DNA of 64,000 bases from Bradyrhizobium sp. ORS 278. Lineage in GTDB: Bacteria; Pseudomonadota; Alphaproteobacteria; Rhizobiales; Xanthobacteraceae. The stretch's first letter is position 1. Every line of letters begins with the position of its first letter. The DNA is taken from assembly GCF_000026145.1 (NCBI RefSeq), contig NC_009445.1:7129001-7193000 (forward strand). The letters run 5' to 3'. Position numbers and translations under genes: made by a program. The notes under the pieces are model-generated. The model did no database searches and was not told the DNA's origin. It worked only from the letters and a program-made list of their open reading frames with translations. Shown here piece after piece: positions 33,756 through 41,980 of this stretch.

Positions 33756-34892
33756 TCACTCTGCGGGGGCGCCGTCGGCGACCAGGCCGCCATTGCCGGA
33801 TTTCTTGGTGCGGGAGGCCAGCAGCTTGTCGATCCGCGGCTGCACGTAGTCGCCCCAGATGCCAGCCAGACCGTTCGGGAAGGCGAGGACGACGGCAATG
33901 AACAGCGCACCCAGACCGAACAGCCAGAGCTGCGGAAAAGTCTCCGACAGGCTGGTCTTGGCGAAATTGACGAGGAGCGAGCCGTAGACCGCGCCGAAGA
34001 TCGACAGCCGGCCACCGACCGCGGTGTAGATCACCATCTCGATCGACGGCACGATGCCGACGAAGGACGGCGACATGAAGCCGACTTCGAGGGTGAACAG
34101 CGCGCCGCCGACCGCCGCGAACACCGCTGCCGCGCAGAAGGCGAAGATCTTGAAGTTAGCGACGCTATAGCCCGAGAAGCGAACCCGATCCTCCTGCTCA
34201 CGCATCGCCACCAGGATGCGGCCGAGCTTGGTGAGGCGGATGAACTGCGCGACGAGGATCGCGGCGAACAGGAAGAACACCTCGACGAAGTAGAGGATGT
34301 ACTTGGCGTGGTCGGTGCGGATGTCCCAGCCGTGCAGGGTGCGCAGGTCGGTGATGCCGTTGATGCCGCCGGTGTAGCCCTGCTGGCCGACGATCAGGAT
34401 GGTCATGATCGCCGCGATCGCCTGGGTGATGATCGCGAAGTAGACGCCGCCGACCCGGCGCTTGAACATCGCGGCGCCGATGATGAAGGAGAAGATCGCC
34501 GGCACCAGGATGATCGCGGCGAGAGCGAAGGGAAAGCTCGCGAACGGCTTCCAGAAGAACGGCAGCGCGGTCAGCTGATTCCAGTCCATGAAGTCCGGAA
34601 TGCCCGGCGTCGACTGGATCTTGGTGTTCTCGACGCTGGAGGCCTCCAGCTTCAGGAACATCGCCATGCAGTAGCCACCGAGACCGAAGAACACGCCCTG
34701 GCCCAGGCTCAGAATGCCGCCAAAGCCCCAGCACAGCACCAGGCCGATGGCGACGAAGGAGTACGTCAGATATTTCGCGACCAGGTTGAGACGGAAGATA
34801 TCCAGCGCCAGAGGCAGGATGACGACGAGCAGGAGCAGCAGCGAGACGAAGCCGATGAGCTCCGAGCGGTTGAAGAAGCGAGAGTTGATCAT
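33756..34892 (-). CDS. urtC: Urea/short-chain amide ABC transporter permease UrtC
   Basis: A 378-residue LivM-type permease with about ten membrane helices. CWGFGGILSLGQGVFFGLGGY in helix 2-3 and the EAA-like cytoplasmic loop LGRILVAMREQEDRVRFSGY are family marks. It pairs with UrtB to form the channel. The C-terminal tail (about 355-378) is polar and variable. Confidence 0.92.
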   Translation of the reverse strand: MINSRFFNRSELIGFVSLLLLLVVILPLALDIFRLNLVAKYLTYSFVAIGLVLCWGFGGILSLGQGVFFGLGGYCMAMFLKLEASSVENTKIQSTPGIPDFMDWNQLTALPFFWKPFASFPFALAAIILVPAIFSFIIGAAMFKRRVGGVYFAIITQAIAAIMTILIVGQQGYTGGINGITDLRTLHGWDIRTDHAKYILYFVEVFFLFAAILVAQFIRLTKLGRILVAMREQEDRVRFSGYSVANFKIFAFCAAAVFAAVGGALFTLEVGFMSPSFVGIVPSIEMVIYTAVGGRLSIFGAVYGSLLVNFAKTSLSETFPQLWLFGLGALFIAVVLAFPNGLAGIWGDYVQPRIDKLLASRTKKSGNGGLVADGAPAE

Positions 34893-34926
34893 GGCCGTGC
34901 CTTCTTGTTGGACTGACGGAGCAGGC

Positions 34927-35853
34927 TCATTTGCGGACCTTGAGGGCGAACAGCCCCTGCGGCCGCAGCATCAGGATGGCGACGATCGCCAGCAGCGTCA
35001 GCACCTTGGCCATCGAGCCGGACATGAAGAACTCCATCGTCGACTGCGCCTGGGAGATGGTGAAGGCCGAGGCGATGGTGCCGAGCAGGCTGGCGGCCCC
35101 GCCGAACACGACGACCAGGAAGGTGTCGACAATGTAGAGCTGGCCGGCGGTCGGACCGGTCGAACCGATCATGGTGAAGGCGGAGCCCGCGACACCGGCG
35201 ATGCCGCAACCGAGGCCGAAGGTGTAGCGGTCGACCTTCTCGGTGTTGATGCCGACGGCGCCGGCCATCACGCGGTTCTGCACCACGGCGCGGACCTGGC
35301 GCCCCCAGCGAGACAGGAACAGGACATAGGCGACCACAATGGTGATCAGGATCGTCAGGCACATCACGAACATGCCGTTGATCGGAATTTGGATCGAGTC
35401 GGTGGCCTGCCACGAGCCCATCATCCACTCCGGCAATTCAACGCCGACCTCGCGTGCGCCGAATACCGAGCGATAGGCCTGCTGCAGGATCAAGCTGAGG
35501 CCCCAGGTGGCAAGCAGCGTATCCAGCGGACGCTTGTAAAGCCGCCGGATCATCGCCCACTCGACCAGCATGCCGAGCGACCCGGACGCGACGAAGGCGA
35601 GCGCCATAGCGACGAAGAAGTAGCCGGGAAACAGCGATGGCAGGAAATTCTGGAAGGCGTTCGACGTCATCCAGGTGACGTAGGCACCGAGGATCATGAA
35701 TTCGCCATGCGCCATGTTGATGACGCCCATCTGGCCGAAGATGATGGCAAGCCCGAGCGCCATCAGCACGTAGACCGAAAACAGGATGAGGCCCGCGAAG
35801 CCCTGCATCGCGAAGATGGCCCCGAGGTCGCCGATGGAATAGTCGCCGAACAT
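34927..35853 (-). CDS. urtB: Urea/short-chain amide ABC transporter permease UrtB
   Basis: A 308-residue LivH-type permease. It has GQMGVINMAHGEFMILGAY and the cytoplasmic loop QVRAVVQNRVMAGAVGINTEKVD. Classical UrtB proteins carry an extra N-terminal periplasmic domain of over 200 residues; this one lacks it and begins just before the first helix, as in FmdE-like amide permeases. GAGAGGACGG precedes the ATG. The gap to urtC is 34 bases. Confidence 0.9.
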   Translation of the reverse strand: MFGDYSIGDLGAIFAMQGFAGLILFSVYVLMALGLAIIFGQMGVINMAHGEFMILGAYVTWMTSNAFQNFLPSLFPGYFFVAMALAFVASGSLGMLVEWAMIRRLYKRPLDTLLATWGLSLILQQAYRSVFGAREVGVELPEWMMGSWQATDSIQIPINGMFVMCLTILITIVVAYVLFLSRWGRQVRAVVQNRVMAGAVGINTEKVDRYTFGLGCGIAGVAGSAFTMIGSTGPTAGQLYIVDTFLVVVFGGAASLLGTIASAFTISQAQSTMEFFMSGSMAKVLTLLAIVAILMLRPQGLFALKVRK

Positions 35854-35981
35854 GATCCGTCCTCTCGTGATGCCCTGCTGGAAAATTGGATCGGCTCGCG
35901 AGCTGGTGAGCTCGCGGCCAAGATCGTCCCCTCCCGTCGGGAGGAGCTAAGGATGAGAGCTTCAGCACGATTTGAGTATGC

Positions 35982-36020
35982 GGCCCCCCCACCCCGACCC
36001 CTCCCCGCAAGGGGAGGGGA
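35982..36020. repeat. CCCTCCCC-type palindromic repeat
   Basis: A third copy of the family seen at 23670-23840 (GACCCCTCCCCGCAAGGGGAGGGG core). It lies in the 199-base gap between urtA and urtB, where a hairpin could let urtA be expressed at a higher level than the downstream genes, as is common for binding-protein genes. Confidence 0.75.
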
Positions 36021-36052
36021 GTGCACCGGATCTCGGTACAATAGCGAGTTGC

Positions 36053-37315
36053 TTACTGATAGCCTTTCGGGAACGGATCGGGCTCGACCAGGTCGGCAGT
36101 CTCGTAGATCAGCTCGTACTGACCGTCCGCCTTGGCGCGGCCGACGCGGGTCTTCGACCAGAGATGGTGGTTCTCGTGGATCCGGACATAGCCTTCGGGC
36201 GCGCCCTTGAACTCGATGCCGGGCGAAGCCGCCGCGATCTTGTCGATGTCAAAGCTGCCGGCCTTCTCCACGGTCAACTTCCACAGCCACGGGCCGAGAT
36301 AGGCAGCTTGCGTCACGTCGCCGATCACGGTCTTCTCGCCCCACATCTTCTTGAACGCGGAGACGAAGGCCTTGTTGTTGGCGTTGTCGAGCGACTGGAA
36401 GTACTTCATGCAGGCATAGGCGCCCGCGATGTTCTCACCGCCGATGCCGTCGATCTCGTCTTCGGTCACGGAGATGGTGAGCAGGGTCTGCTTCGACATG
36501 TCGATGCCGGCCGCCTTGAGCTGCTTGTAGAAGGCGACGTTGGAGCCGCCGACGATGATCGCGTAGATCACGTCCGGCTTGGTCAGCTTGATCTTGTTGA
36601 TGACCGAGTTGAACTGGGTGTGGCCGAGCGGGAAGTATTCCTCGCCGACGACCTTGCAGCCCTGCAGATGGCCCTCGATGTGCTTGCGGGCGATCTTGTT
36701 CGAGGTGCGCGGCCAGATGTAGTCGGAGCCGAGCAGATAGAAGGTCTTCGCGCCCTTGGTCTTGTTGACCCAGTCGAGGCCGGCGATGATCTGCTGCGTG
36801 GCCTCCTGGCCGGTGTAGATGACGTTCTTGGACTGCTCGAGGCCTTCGTAGAAGGTCGGATAATACAGCATGCCGTTGTACTGCTCGAACACCGGCAGCA
36901 CCGCCTTGCGCGAGGCCGAGGTCCAGCAGCCCATGACGGCTGCGCACTTGTCGTTGACGAGGAGCTTCTTGGCCTTCTCGGCGAAGGTCGGCCAATCCGA
37001 GGCACCGTCCTCCTGGATGTACTTGATCTTGCGGCCCAGCACGCCGCCAGCGGCGTTGATCTGCTCGATCGCGAGCTTCTCGGCCTGCACCGAGCCGGTC
37101 TCAGAAATTGCCATCGTACCGGTGACCGAATGCAGAATGCCGACGGTCACTTCACTATCAGTGACTGCAAGGCCGGTCGTGTTGACAGCAGAGGTTGCGG
37201 GACCGGCGCCGAAGGACGGCCGCGGCATCATGGCGAGTGCCGGAATTGCGGCCATTCCCATCAGCAGTTGGCGCCGAAGTGGCGACTTCAGGCCTTTTTC
37301 AGTTTCGTCTGACAT
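36053..37315 (-). CDS. urtA: Urea/short-chain amide ABC transporter substrate-binding protein UrtA
   Basis: A 420-residue periplasmic binding protein of the urea/amide branch of the Liv family. Near the N-terminus, SPLRRQLLMGMAAIPALAM is a twin-arginine-like export signal. EVTVGILHSVTGTMAISE opens the first domain; GCWTSASRKAVLPVFEQY and YYPTFYEGLEQSKNVIYTG are UrtA/FmdD signatures. The start at 37315 is favoured by length and the family; an ATG at 37330 is an alternative. Divergent from the transporter-kinase gene, it heads the whole minus-strand operon through fmdB. Confidence 0.92.
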   Translation of the reverse strand: MSDETEKGLKSPLRRQLLMGMAAIPALAMMPRPSFGAGPATSAVNTTGLAVTDSEVTVGILHSVTGTMAISETGSVQAEKLAIEQINAAGGVLGRKIKYIQEDGASDWPTFAEKAKKLLVNDKCAAVMGCWTSASRKAVLPVFEQYNGMLYYPTFYEGLEQSKNVIYTGQEATQQIIAGLDWVNKTKGAKTFYLLGSDYIWPRTSNKIARKHIEGHLQGCKVVGEEYFPLGHTQFNSVINKIKLTKPDVIYAIIVGGSNVAFYKQLKAAGIDMSKQTLLTISVTEDEIDGIGGENIAGAYACMKYFQSLDNANNKAFVSAFKKMWGEKTVIGDVTQAAYLGPWLWKLTVEKAGSFDIDKIAAASPGIEFKGAPEGYVRIHENHHLWSKTRVGRAKADGQYELIYETADLVEPDPFPKGYQ

Positions 37316-37364
37316 GAGCACCCCATTCATTGGTTCGAGGACACGCTTTGGCTCGGACGAAGGA

Positions 37365-37380
37365 TGGCGCGCTTTGTGCA
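37365..37380 (+). promoter_or_regulatory. Possible sigma-54 type -24/-12 promoter
   Basis: TGGCGCGCTTTGTGCA has GG and GC separated by 10 bases, the invariant spacing of sigma-54 promoters, but the -12 part reads GTGC rather than TTGC. It points toward the sensor kinase gene. If real, nitrogen control would be expected. Confidence 0.3.
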
Positions 37381-37388
37381 CTGCACGG

Positions 37389-37406
37389 ATACGCAAGATT
37401 GCGTAT
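37389..37406. promoter_or_regulatory. Palindrome between urtA and the transporter-kinase gene
   Basis: ATACGCAAGATTGCGTAT has perfect 8-base arms around a 2-base centre and lies midway between the divergent starts at 37315 and 37501. It overlaps TATACT (37404-37409), a -10-like hexamer for the kinase gene. It is the natural candidate binding site for the LuxR-type response regulator encoded next to the kinase. Confidence 0.6.
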
Positions 37407-37500
37407 ACTGCACCGCAAAAGCGCGACGTAGGCTCTACGCAGATCTTCCGAGGGGCAGGCGACGCGTGCGGACGAACCGCTGCGCGTAAGGAGTTGAAGA

Positions 37501-40500
37501 GTGGCAGGGCGGCAGCGGATCGACCGCGTCAGGCGCCAATACAACCAGTGGGTCGCCAACCAGACGTTGGAGGACTACGCACTCCGCTTCACGGCCAAGA
37601 GCGCGCGGCGCTGGTCCGCCGCCCGCGTAGCCAACACGGCGCTCGGTGCGATCTCATTCCTCGCATTGGAGGCCATCGGCGGCACCATCACGCTGAACTA
37701 CGGCGTGACCAACGCCACGGCGGCGATCCTGGTCGCCAGCATCATCATCTTCTGCTGCGGACTGCCGATCGCCTATCATGCGGCCAAATGCGGCATCGAC
37801 ATCGACCTGCTCACGCGTGGCGCCGGCTTCGGCTACATCGGATCGACGGTCACGTCGCTGATCTATGCCTCCTTCACTTTCATCTTCTTCGCGATCGAGG
37901 CGGTCATTTTGGCCTCCGCGCTCGAGATGTGCTTCGGTATCCCGCGTCCGATCGGCTACCTGATCAGCGCGGTCGTCATCATTCCGCTGGTCACCTACGG
38001 CATCACCCTGATCAGCCGCTTCCAGCTGTGGACGCAGCCGCTCTGGGTCGTGTTGCACATCCTCCCCTTTGCGGCCATTGCCTATGCGAGCCCGCACTCC
38101 TTCGCCGATTGGCAGCAGTTTCCCGGCGAGCATGGCGATCCCATGGGTCATCTCGACCTCGCGCTGTTCGGCACGGCCGCGGCGGTGGTGTTTTCGCTGG
38201 TCGCCCAGATCGGCGAGCAGGTCGACTTCCTGCGCTTCCTGCCACGCGACCGCCGGACGTCGAAGCGCTCCTGGTGGGTCGCCTTGTTGTCCGCCGGTCC
38301 TGGGTGGATCGTGCTCGGCGCGCTCAAGCTCATGGCGGGATCATTCCTCGCGTTCTTCGCGCTGAGCCACGGCGTGTCCGCCGATCACGCCGCCGAGCCG
38401 GCCCACATGTATCTGGAAGCGTTCCGCTATGTGCTCGCCCGGCCGGACCTGGCCCTGGCTCTGACCGGCACCTTCGTGATTCTGTCGCAGATCAAGATCA
38501 ACGTGACCAACGCCTATGCCGGCTCGATCGCCTGGTCGAACTTCTTCTCGCGCCTGACGCACAGCCATCCGGGCCGCGTGGTGTGGCTGGTGTTCAACGT
38601 GGTCGTTGCGCTACTCTTGATGGAGATCGGCGTCTACAAGGCGCTGGAGCAGACGCTGGCGCTGTACTCCAACATCGCCATCTCCTGGGTCGGCGCGCTG
38701 GTCGCGGATCTCGTGATCAACAAGCCGCTGGGCTTGCGGCCCCCGCAGATGGAGTTCAAGCGCGCCCATCTCTACGACATCAATCCGGTCGGGGTCGGCG
38801 CCATGACGATCGCCACGATCGTCTCGATCAGCGCCTTTTATGGACTGTTCGGGCCGACCGGGAAGGCGCTGTCGACCTTCGTCGCGCTCGGCGTCGCGCT
38901 GGTCACCGCACCGGCGATCGCCTATCTCACCGACGGAAAATACTATCTCGCCCGCAAGCCGAAGCGGAGCTGGCAGAACATCGAGCAGATCCAATGCTGC
39001 ATCTGTGAGCATCATTTCGAGCCGGAGGACACCGCCTCCTGCCCCGCCTATGCCGGCCCGATCTGCTCGCTCTGCTGCTCGCTGGATGCCCGCTGCCATG
39101 ATCTCTGCAAGCCGCACGCGCGCGCTCAGGCCCAGGTCTCCGCTGCGCTCAGCGGCATGTTGCCCGATGCGCTGCTGGCCAGGATCAACTCGCAGCTCGG
39201 ACACTATGTCGGCGTATTTCTCACCTCGGCGGGCCTCGTCGCGCTGACGCTCGGCATGATCTATCTCGAAACATCCGCCGCGCTGCCGGGCTATCGCGGC
39301 ATCATCTCCGATGTGCTGTGGAAGGTGTTCTTCGCGCTCTCCATCATCATCGGCGTGGTGACCTGGCTGTTCGTACTGGCGCAGCAGAGCCGGCGTGCCG
39401 CCGAGGCCGAGACGCGGCGTCAGACGCAGCTCTTGATCCAGGAAATCGACGCCCACAAGCGCACCGATGCCGAACTGCAGCGCGCCAAGGAGGTCGCGGA
39501 ATCCGCCAATCTCGCCAAGAGCCGCTATGTGGTCGGGCTGAGCCATGAGCTGCGCTCGCCCCTGAATGCGATCTCCGGCTATGCGCAGCTTCTCGAGCAG
39601 GACACCAGCCTCGCGCCGAAGCCACGCGACCAGGTGCGCGTCGTCCGCCGTAGCGCCGACCATTTGTCCGGTCTCATCGACGGCATCCTAGACATCTCCA
39701 AGATCGAGGCCGGCCGGCTATATCTGTCGCGCGACGAGGTTCGCTTGAGCGAATTTCTCGACCAGCTCGTGGGCATGTTCCGGCTGCAGGCCGCGGCGAA
39801 GGGCGTAGACTTCGTGTTCAAGCGGCCCGCCGTGCTGCCGTTGGTCGTCTATGCCGACGAGAAGCGGCTGCGGCAGATCCTGATCAACCTGCTGTCGAAC
39901 GCGATCAAGTTCACCCAGGAAGGCAGCGTCCAGTTCGTCGTGCATTATCGCAGCCCCGTCGCCGAATTCGAGGTGATCGACACCGGCCCGGGCATCCAGC
40001 CCGACGATCTCGAACGCATCTTCGCGCCGTTCGAGCGCGGGGCACTCGGTGCCGCGCAACCGCAGACAGGCACGGGCCTCGGGCTGACGATCAGCCGTCT
40101 GCTCGCGGGCGTGATGGGCGGCGATATCAAGGTCGAGAGCAAGGTCGGCACCGGCAGCACCTTCAAGGTGAAGATCCTGTTGTCGGAGGTCACCAATCCG
40201 ACGCGGCACCCGCCGGTGAAGGCGCCGATCGCAGGCTATCTCGGCCCGCGCAAGACCATTCTGGTCACAGACGACGATCCGGTGCATCGCGATCTCCTGC
40301 GCGAAGTCCTGACCCCGCTCGGCTTCATCCTGCTCAGCGCGCCGGATGGTCCCGCGTGCCTCGCGCTGGCACAGCATTGCCAGCCCGACCTGTTCATCCT
40401 CGACATCTCGATGCCCGGCATGGACGGCTGGACCGTCGCCGAGACCCTGCGCAGCAGCGGACATCATCAGGCACGAATCCTGATGACTTCTGCGAGCGCG

Positions 40501-40875
40501 CTTGAAGCGCATGGTCGCCCGCTGGCGCAGCCGTTCCACGACAGCTATCTGATGAAGCCGATCGACATTCCCCGGCTGCTCGAGGCCATCCGTCAATTGC
40601 TGAAGCTTGAATGGAGCTACCAGAGCGAACATCCCGTGACGCAGCCGCGCTGGCGGCCGGATAGCGGATCGCGCCCGCCTTTGAGATATGTCGAGGAGCT
40701 GATGAGCCTTGGCCAGATCGGCTACATCCGGGCAATTCAGCTCAAGCTCGACGAGATCGACGGCGCCTATCCGGAGCATGCCGATTTCGTCGCCCAGATG
40801 CGGATGCTGATCGACCGTTTCGATCTCGATCAGTACATGGCCACTCTGAAGACCCTGCACGCCTATGAGCACTGA
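37501..40875 (+). CDS. NCS1-permease-like sensor fused to hybrid histidine kinase (1124 aa)
   Basis: Residues about 1-485 resemble an NCS1 nucleobase/cation symporter: a soluble head, about 12 membrane helices and the GGxxxxNYGVTNA-type first helix. A Cys-rich cluster follows (nine Cys between 499 and 536), then two more helices (about 566-588 and 603-625), a helical linker, the HisKA domain with His682 in GLSHELRSPLN, the ATPase domain (about 790-890, with NAIKF, DTGPGI and GTGLGLTIS) and a receiver domain with Asp968. The GTG start has AAGGAG at 37488. It overlaps the LuxR-type regulator gene by 11 bases. By analogy with CbrA-like transporter kinases it should sense a transported or bound solute; next to the amide operon the likely signal is a urea, amide or nucleobase compound (inference). 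Confidence 0.9.
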   Translation: MAGRQRIDRVRRQYNQWVANQTLEDYALRFTAKSARRWSAARVANTALGAISFLALEAIGGTITLNYGVTNATAAILVASIIIFCCGLPIAYHAAKCGIDIDLLTRGAGFGYIGSTVTSLIYASFTFIFFAIEAVILASALEMCFGIPRPIGYLISAVVIIPLVTYGITLISRFQLWTQPLWVVLHILPFAAIAYASPHSFADWQQFPGEHGDPMGHLDLALFGTAAAVVFSLVAQIGEQVDFLRFLPRDRRTSKRSWWVALLSAGPGWIVLGALKLMAGSFLAFFALSHGVSADHAAEPAHMYLEAFRYVLARPDLALALTGTFVILSQIKINVTNAYAGSIAWSNFFSRLTHSHPGRVVWLVFNVVVALLLMEIGVYKALEQTLALYSNIAISWVGALVADLVINKPLGLRPPQMEFKRAHLYDINPVGVGAMTIATIVSISAFYGLFGPTGKALSTFVALGVALVTAPAIAYLTDGKYYLARKPKRSWQNIEQIQCCICEHHFEPEDTASCPAYAGPICSLCCSLDARCHDLCKPHARAQAQVSAALSGMLPDALLARINSQLGHYVGVFLTSAGLVALTLGMIYLETSAALPGYRGIISDVLWKVFFALSIIIGVVTWLFVLAQQSRRAAEAETRRQTQLLIQEIDAHKRTDAELQRAKEVAESANLAKSRYVVGLSHELRSPLNAISGYAQLLEQDTSLAPKPRDQVRVVRRSADHLSGLIDGILDISKIEAGRLYLSRDEVRLSEFLDQLVGMFRLQAAAKGVDFVFKRPAVLPLVVYADEKRLRQILINLLSNAIKFTQEGSVQFVVHYRSPVAEFEVIDTGPGIQPDDLERIFAPFERGALGAAQPQTGTGLGLTISRLLAGVMGGDIKVESKVGTGSTFKVKILLSEVTNPTRHPPVKAPIAGYLGPRKTILVTDDDPVHRDLLREVLTPLGFILLSAPDGPACLALAQHCQPDLFILDISMPGMDGWTVAETLRSSGHHQARILMTSASALEAHGRPLAQPFHDSYLMKPIDIPRLLEAIRQLLKLEWSYQSEHPVTQPRWRPDSGSRPPLRYVEELMSLGQIGYIRAIQLKLDEIDGAYPEHADFVAQMRMLIDRFDLDQYMATLKTLHAYEH

Positions 40876-41782
40876 CAACAAGAAGCGCGACGTCGCGCTG
40901 GTCGTGGACGACTCCCCGGAGACGCTGCGGTTGCTCACGGATGCGCTGGATGGCGCCGGCATGACCGTGATGGTCGCGCTCGACGGCGCGGCCGCGATGC
41001 GCATCGTCGACCAGATTACGCCCGACATCATCCTGCTCGACGCCGTGATGCCCGGCATCGACGGCTTCGAGACCTGCCGCAAGCTCAAGCGCGAGGCCGG
41101 CCTCTCCAACGTGCCCGTGATCTTCATGACCGGCCTCGCCGATACCGAGCATATCGTGCAGGGACTCGACGCCGGTGGCGTCGACTACGTCACCAAGCCG
41201 ATCGCGGTCGAGGAGATGCTGGCGCGAATCCGCGTACACCTCGCCAATGCGCGCATGACCCAGAGCGCGCGCGCCGCGCTCGACGTGTCCGGACGCTTCC
41301 TGCTCGCGGTCAACCGCGAGGGCCGGCTGATGTGGGCGACGCCGCAGGCACAGAAGCTGCTGTCGGACAGTTTTGGATCCGCCGAGGATCTCGTCCTGCC
41401 TGACGGGCTGCGGCAATGGCTGGACCAGGCGCAGAAGGGCAAGGGCGCCGCCAAGGCGGCGGCGTCGATCCCCGACCATCCCGAGCTGCGCCTTTACTAC
41501 ATGGGCGGCGCCGGCCCGAATGAATTCCTGCTCAGGCTCGCGAAGGAGTCATCCGGCGACCTGCCCAAGGAATTCTCCAGCGAGTTCGGACTCACCACAC
41601 GCGAGGGCGAGGTGCTGTCCTGGCTCTCCAAGGGCAAGACCAACCGCGACATCGCCCAGATCCTGGGCCTGAGCCCGCGCACGGTCGACAAGCACCTGGA
41701 GCAGATCTATGCCAAGCTGGGTGTGGAGAACCGCACGGCGGCGGCAGCCATCGCGACGGGATTGACGCGACGGGAGAGTTGA
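40865..41782 (+). CDS. Response regulator with LuxR-type DNA-binding domain
   Basis: A 305-residue regulator: receiver domain about 8-125 with Asp59 in ILLDAVMPG, Thr in FMTGLAD and Lys in VTKPI; a central PAS-like stretch (about 140-225); and a C-terminal LuxR-type helix-turn-helix (about 240-300, with LTTREGEVLSWLSKGKTNRD). Its start lies inside the end of the transporter-kinase gene, so the two form a two-component pair. The palindrome at 37389-37406 is a plausible target site. Confidence 0.92.
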   Translation: MSTDNKKRDVALVVDDSPETLRLLTDALDGAGMTVMVALDGAAAMRIVDQITPDIILLDAVMPGIDGFETCRKLKREAGLSNVPVIFMTGLADTEHIVQGLDAGGVDYVTKPIAVEEMLARIRVHLANARMTQSARAALDVSGRFLLAVNREGRLMWATPQAQKLLSDSFGSAEDLVLPDGLRQWLDQAQKGKGAAKAAASIPDHPELRLYYMGGAGPNEFLLRLAKESSGDLPKEFSSEFGLTTREGEVLSWLSKGKTNRDIAQILGLSPRTVDKHLEQIYAKLGVENRTAAAAIATGLTRRES

Positions 41783-41790
41783 ACTCCAGC

Positions 41791-41940
41791 TGTCGTCCCG
41801 GGCAAGCCTGCCGACGCGCAGCGCCGGTGGGCGCCGACCCGGGACCCATACCGCGTGATCTCTCGAGGCAGGCTGCACGTTGAGCGTTGTGCCCGCCACG
41901 TCCGCCTGTGGTTATGGATCCCCGCTTTCGCGGGATGACA
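41791..41940. repeat. GTCCCGGG-type palindromic repeat cluster
   Basis: A composite of short palindromes: GTCGTCCCGGG paired with CCCGGGACCCATA around 41791-41850, and TTATGGATCCCCGC with GCGGGAT near 41910-41940. It separates the convergent response regulator and monooxygenase genes. Confidence 0.65.
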
Positions 41941-41980
41941 CCGGAGTTGGAGCGACAGGCCCGCCTATGACGATCAAAAC

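Noticed and set aside
31166..33901. Plus-strand frame of 911 codons opposite fmdA and urtDE
   Set aside because: It is complementary to three well-conserved genes and has the composition of a GC shadow.
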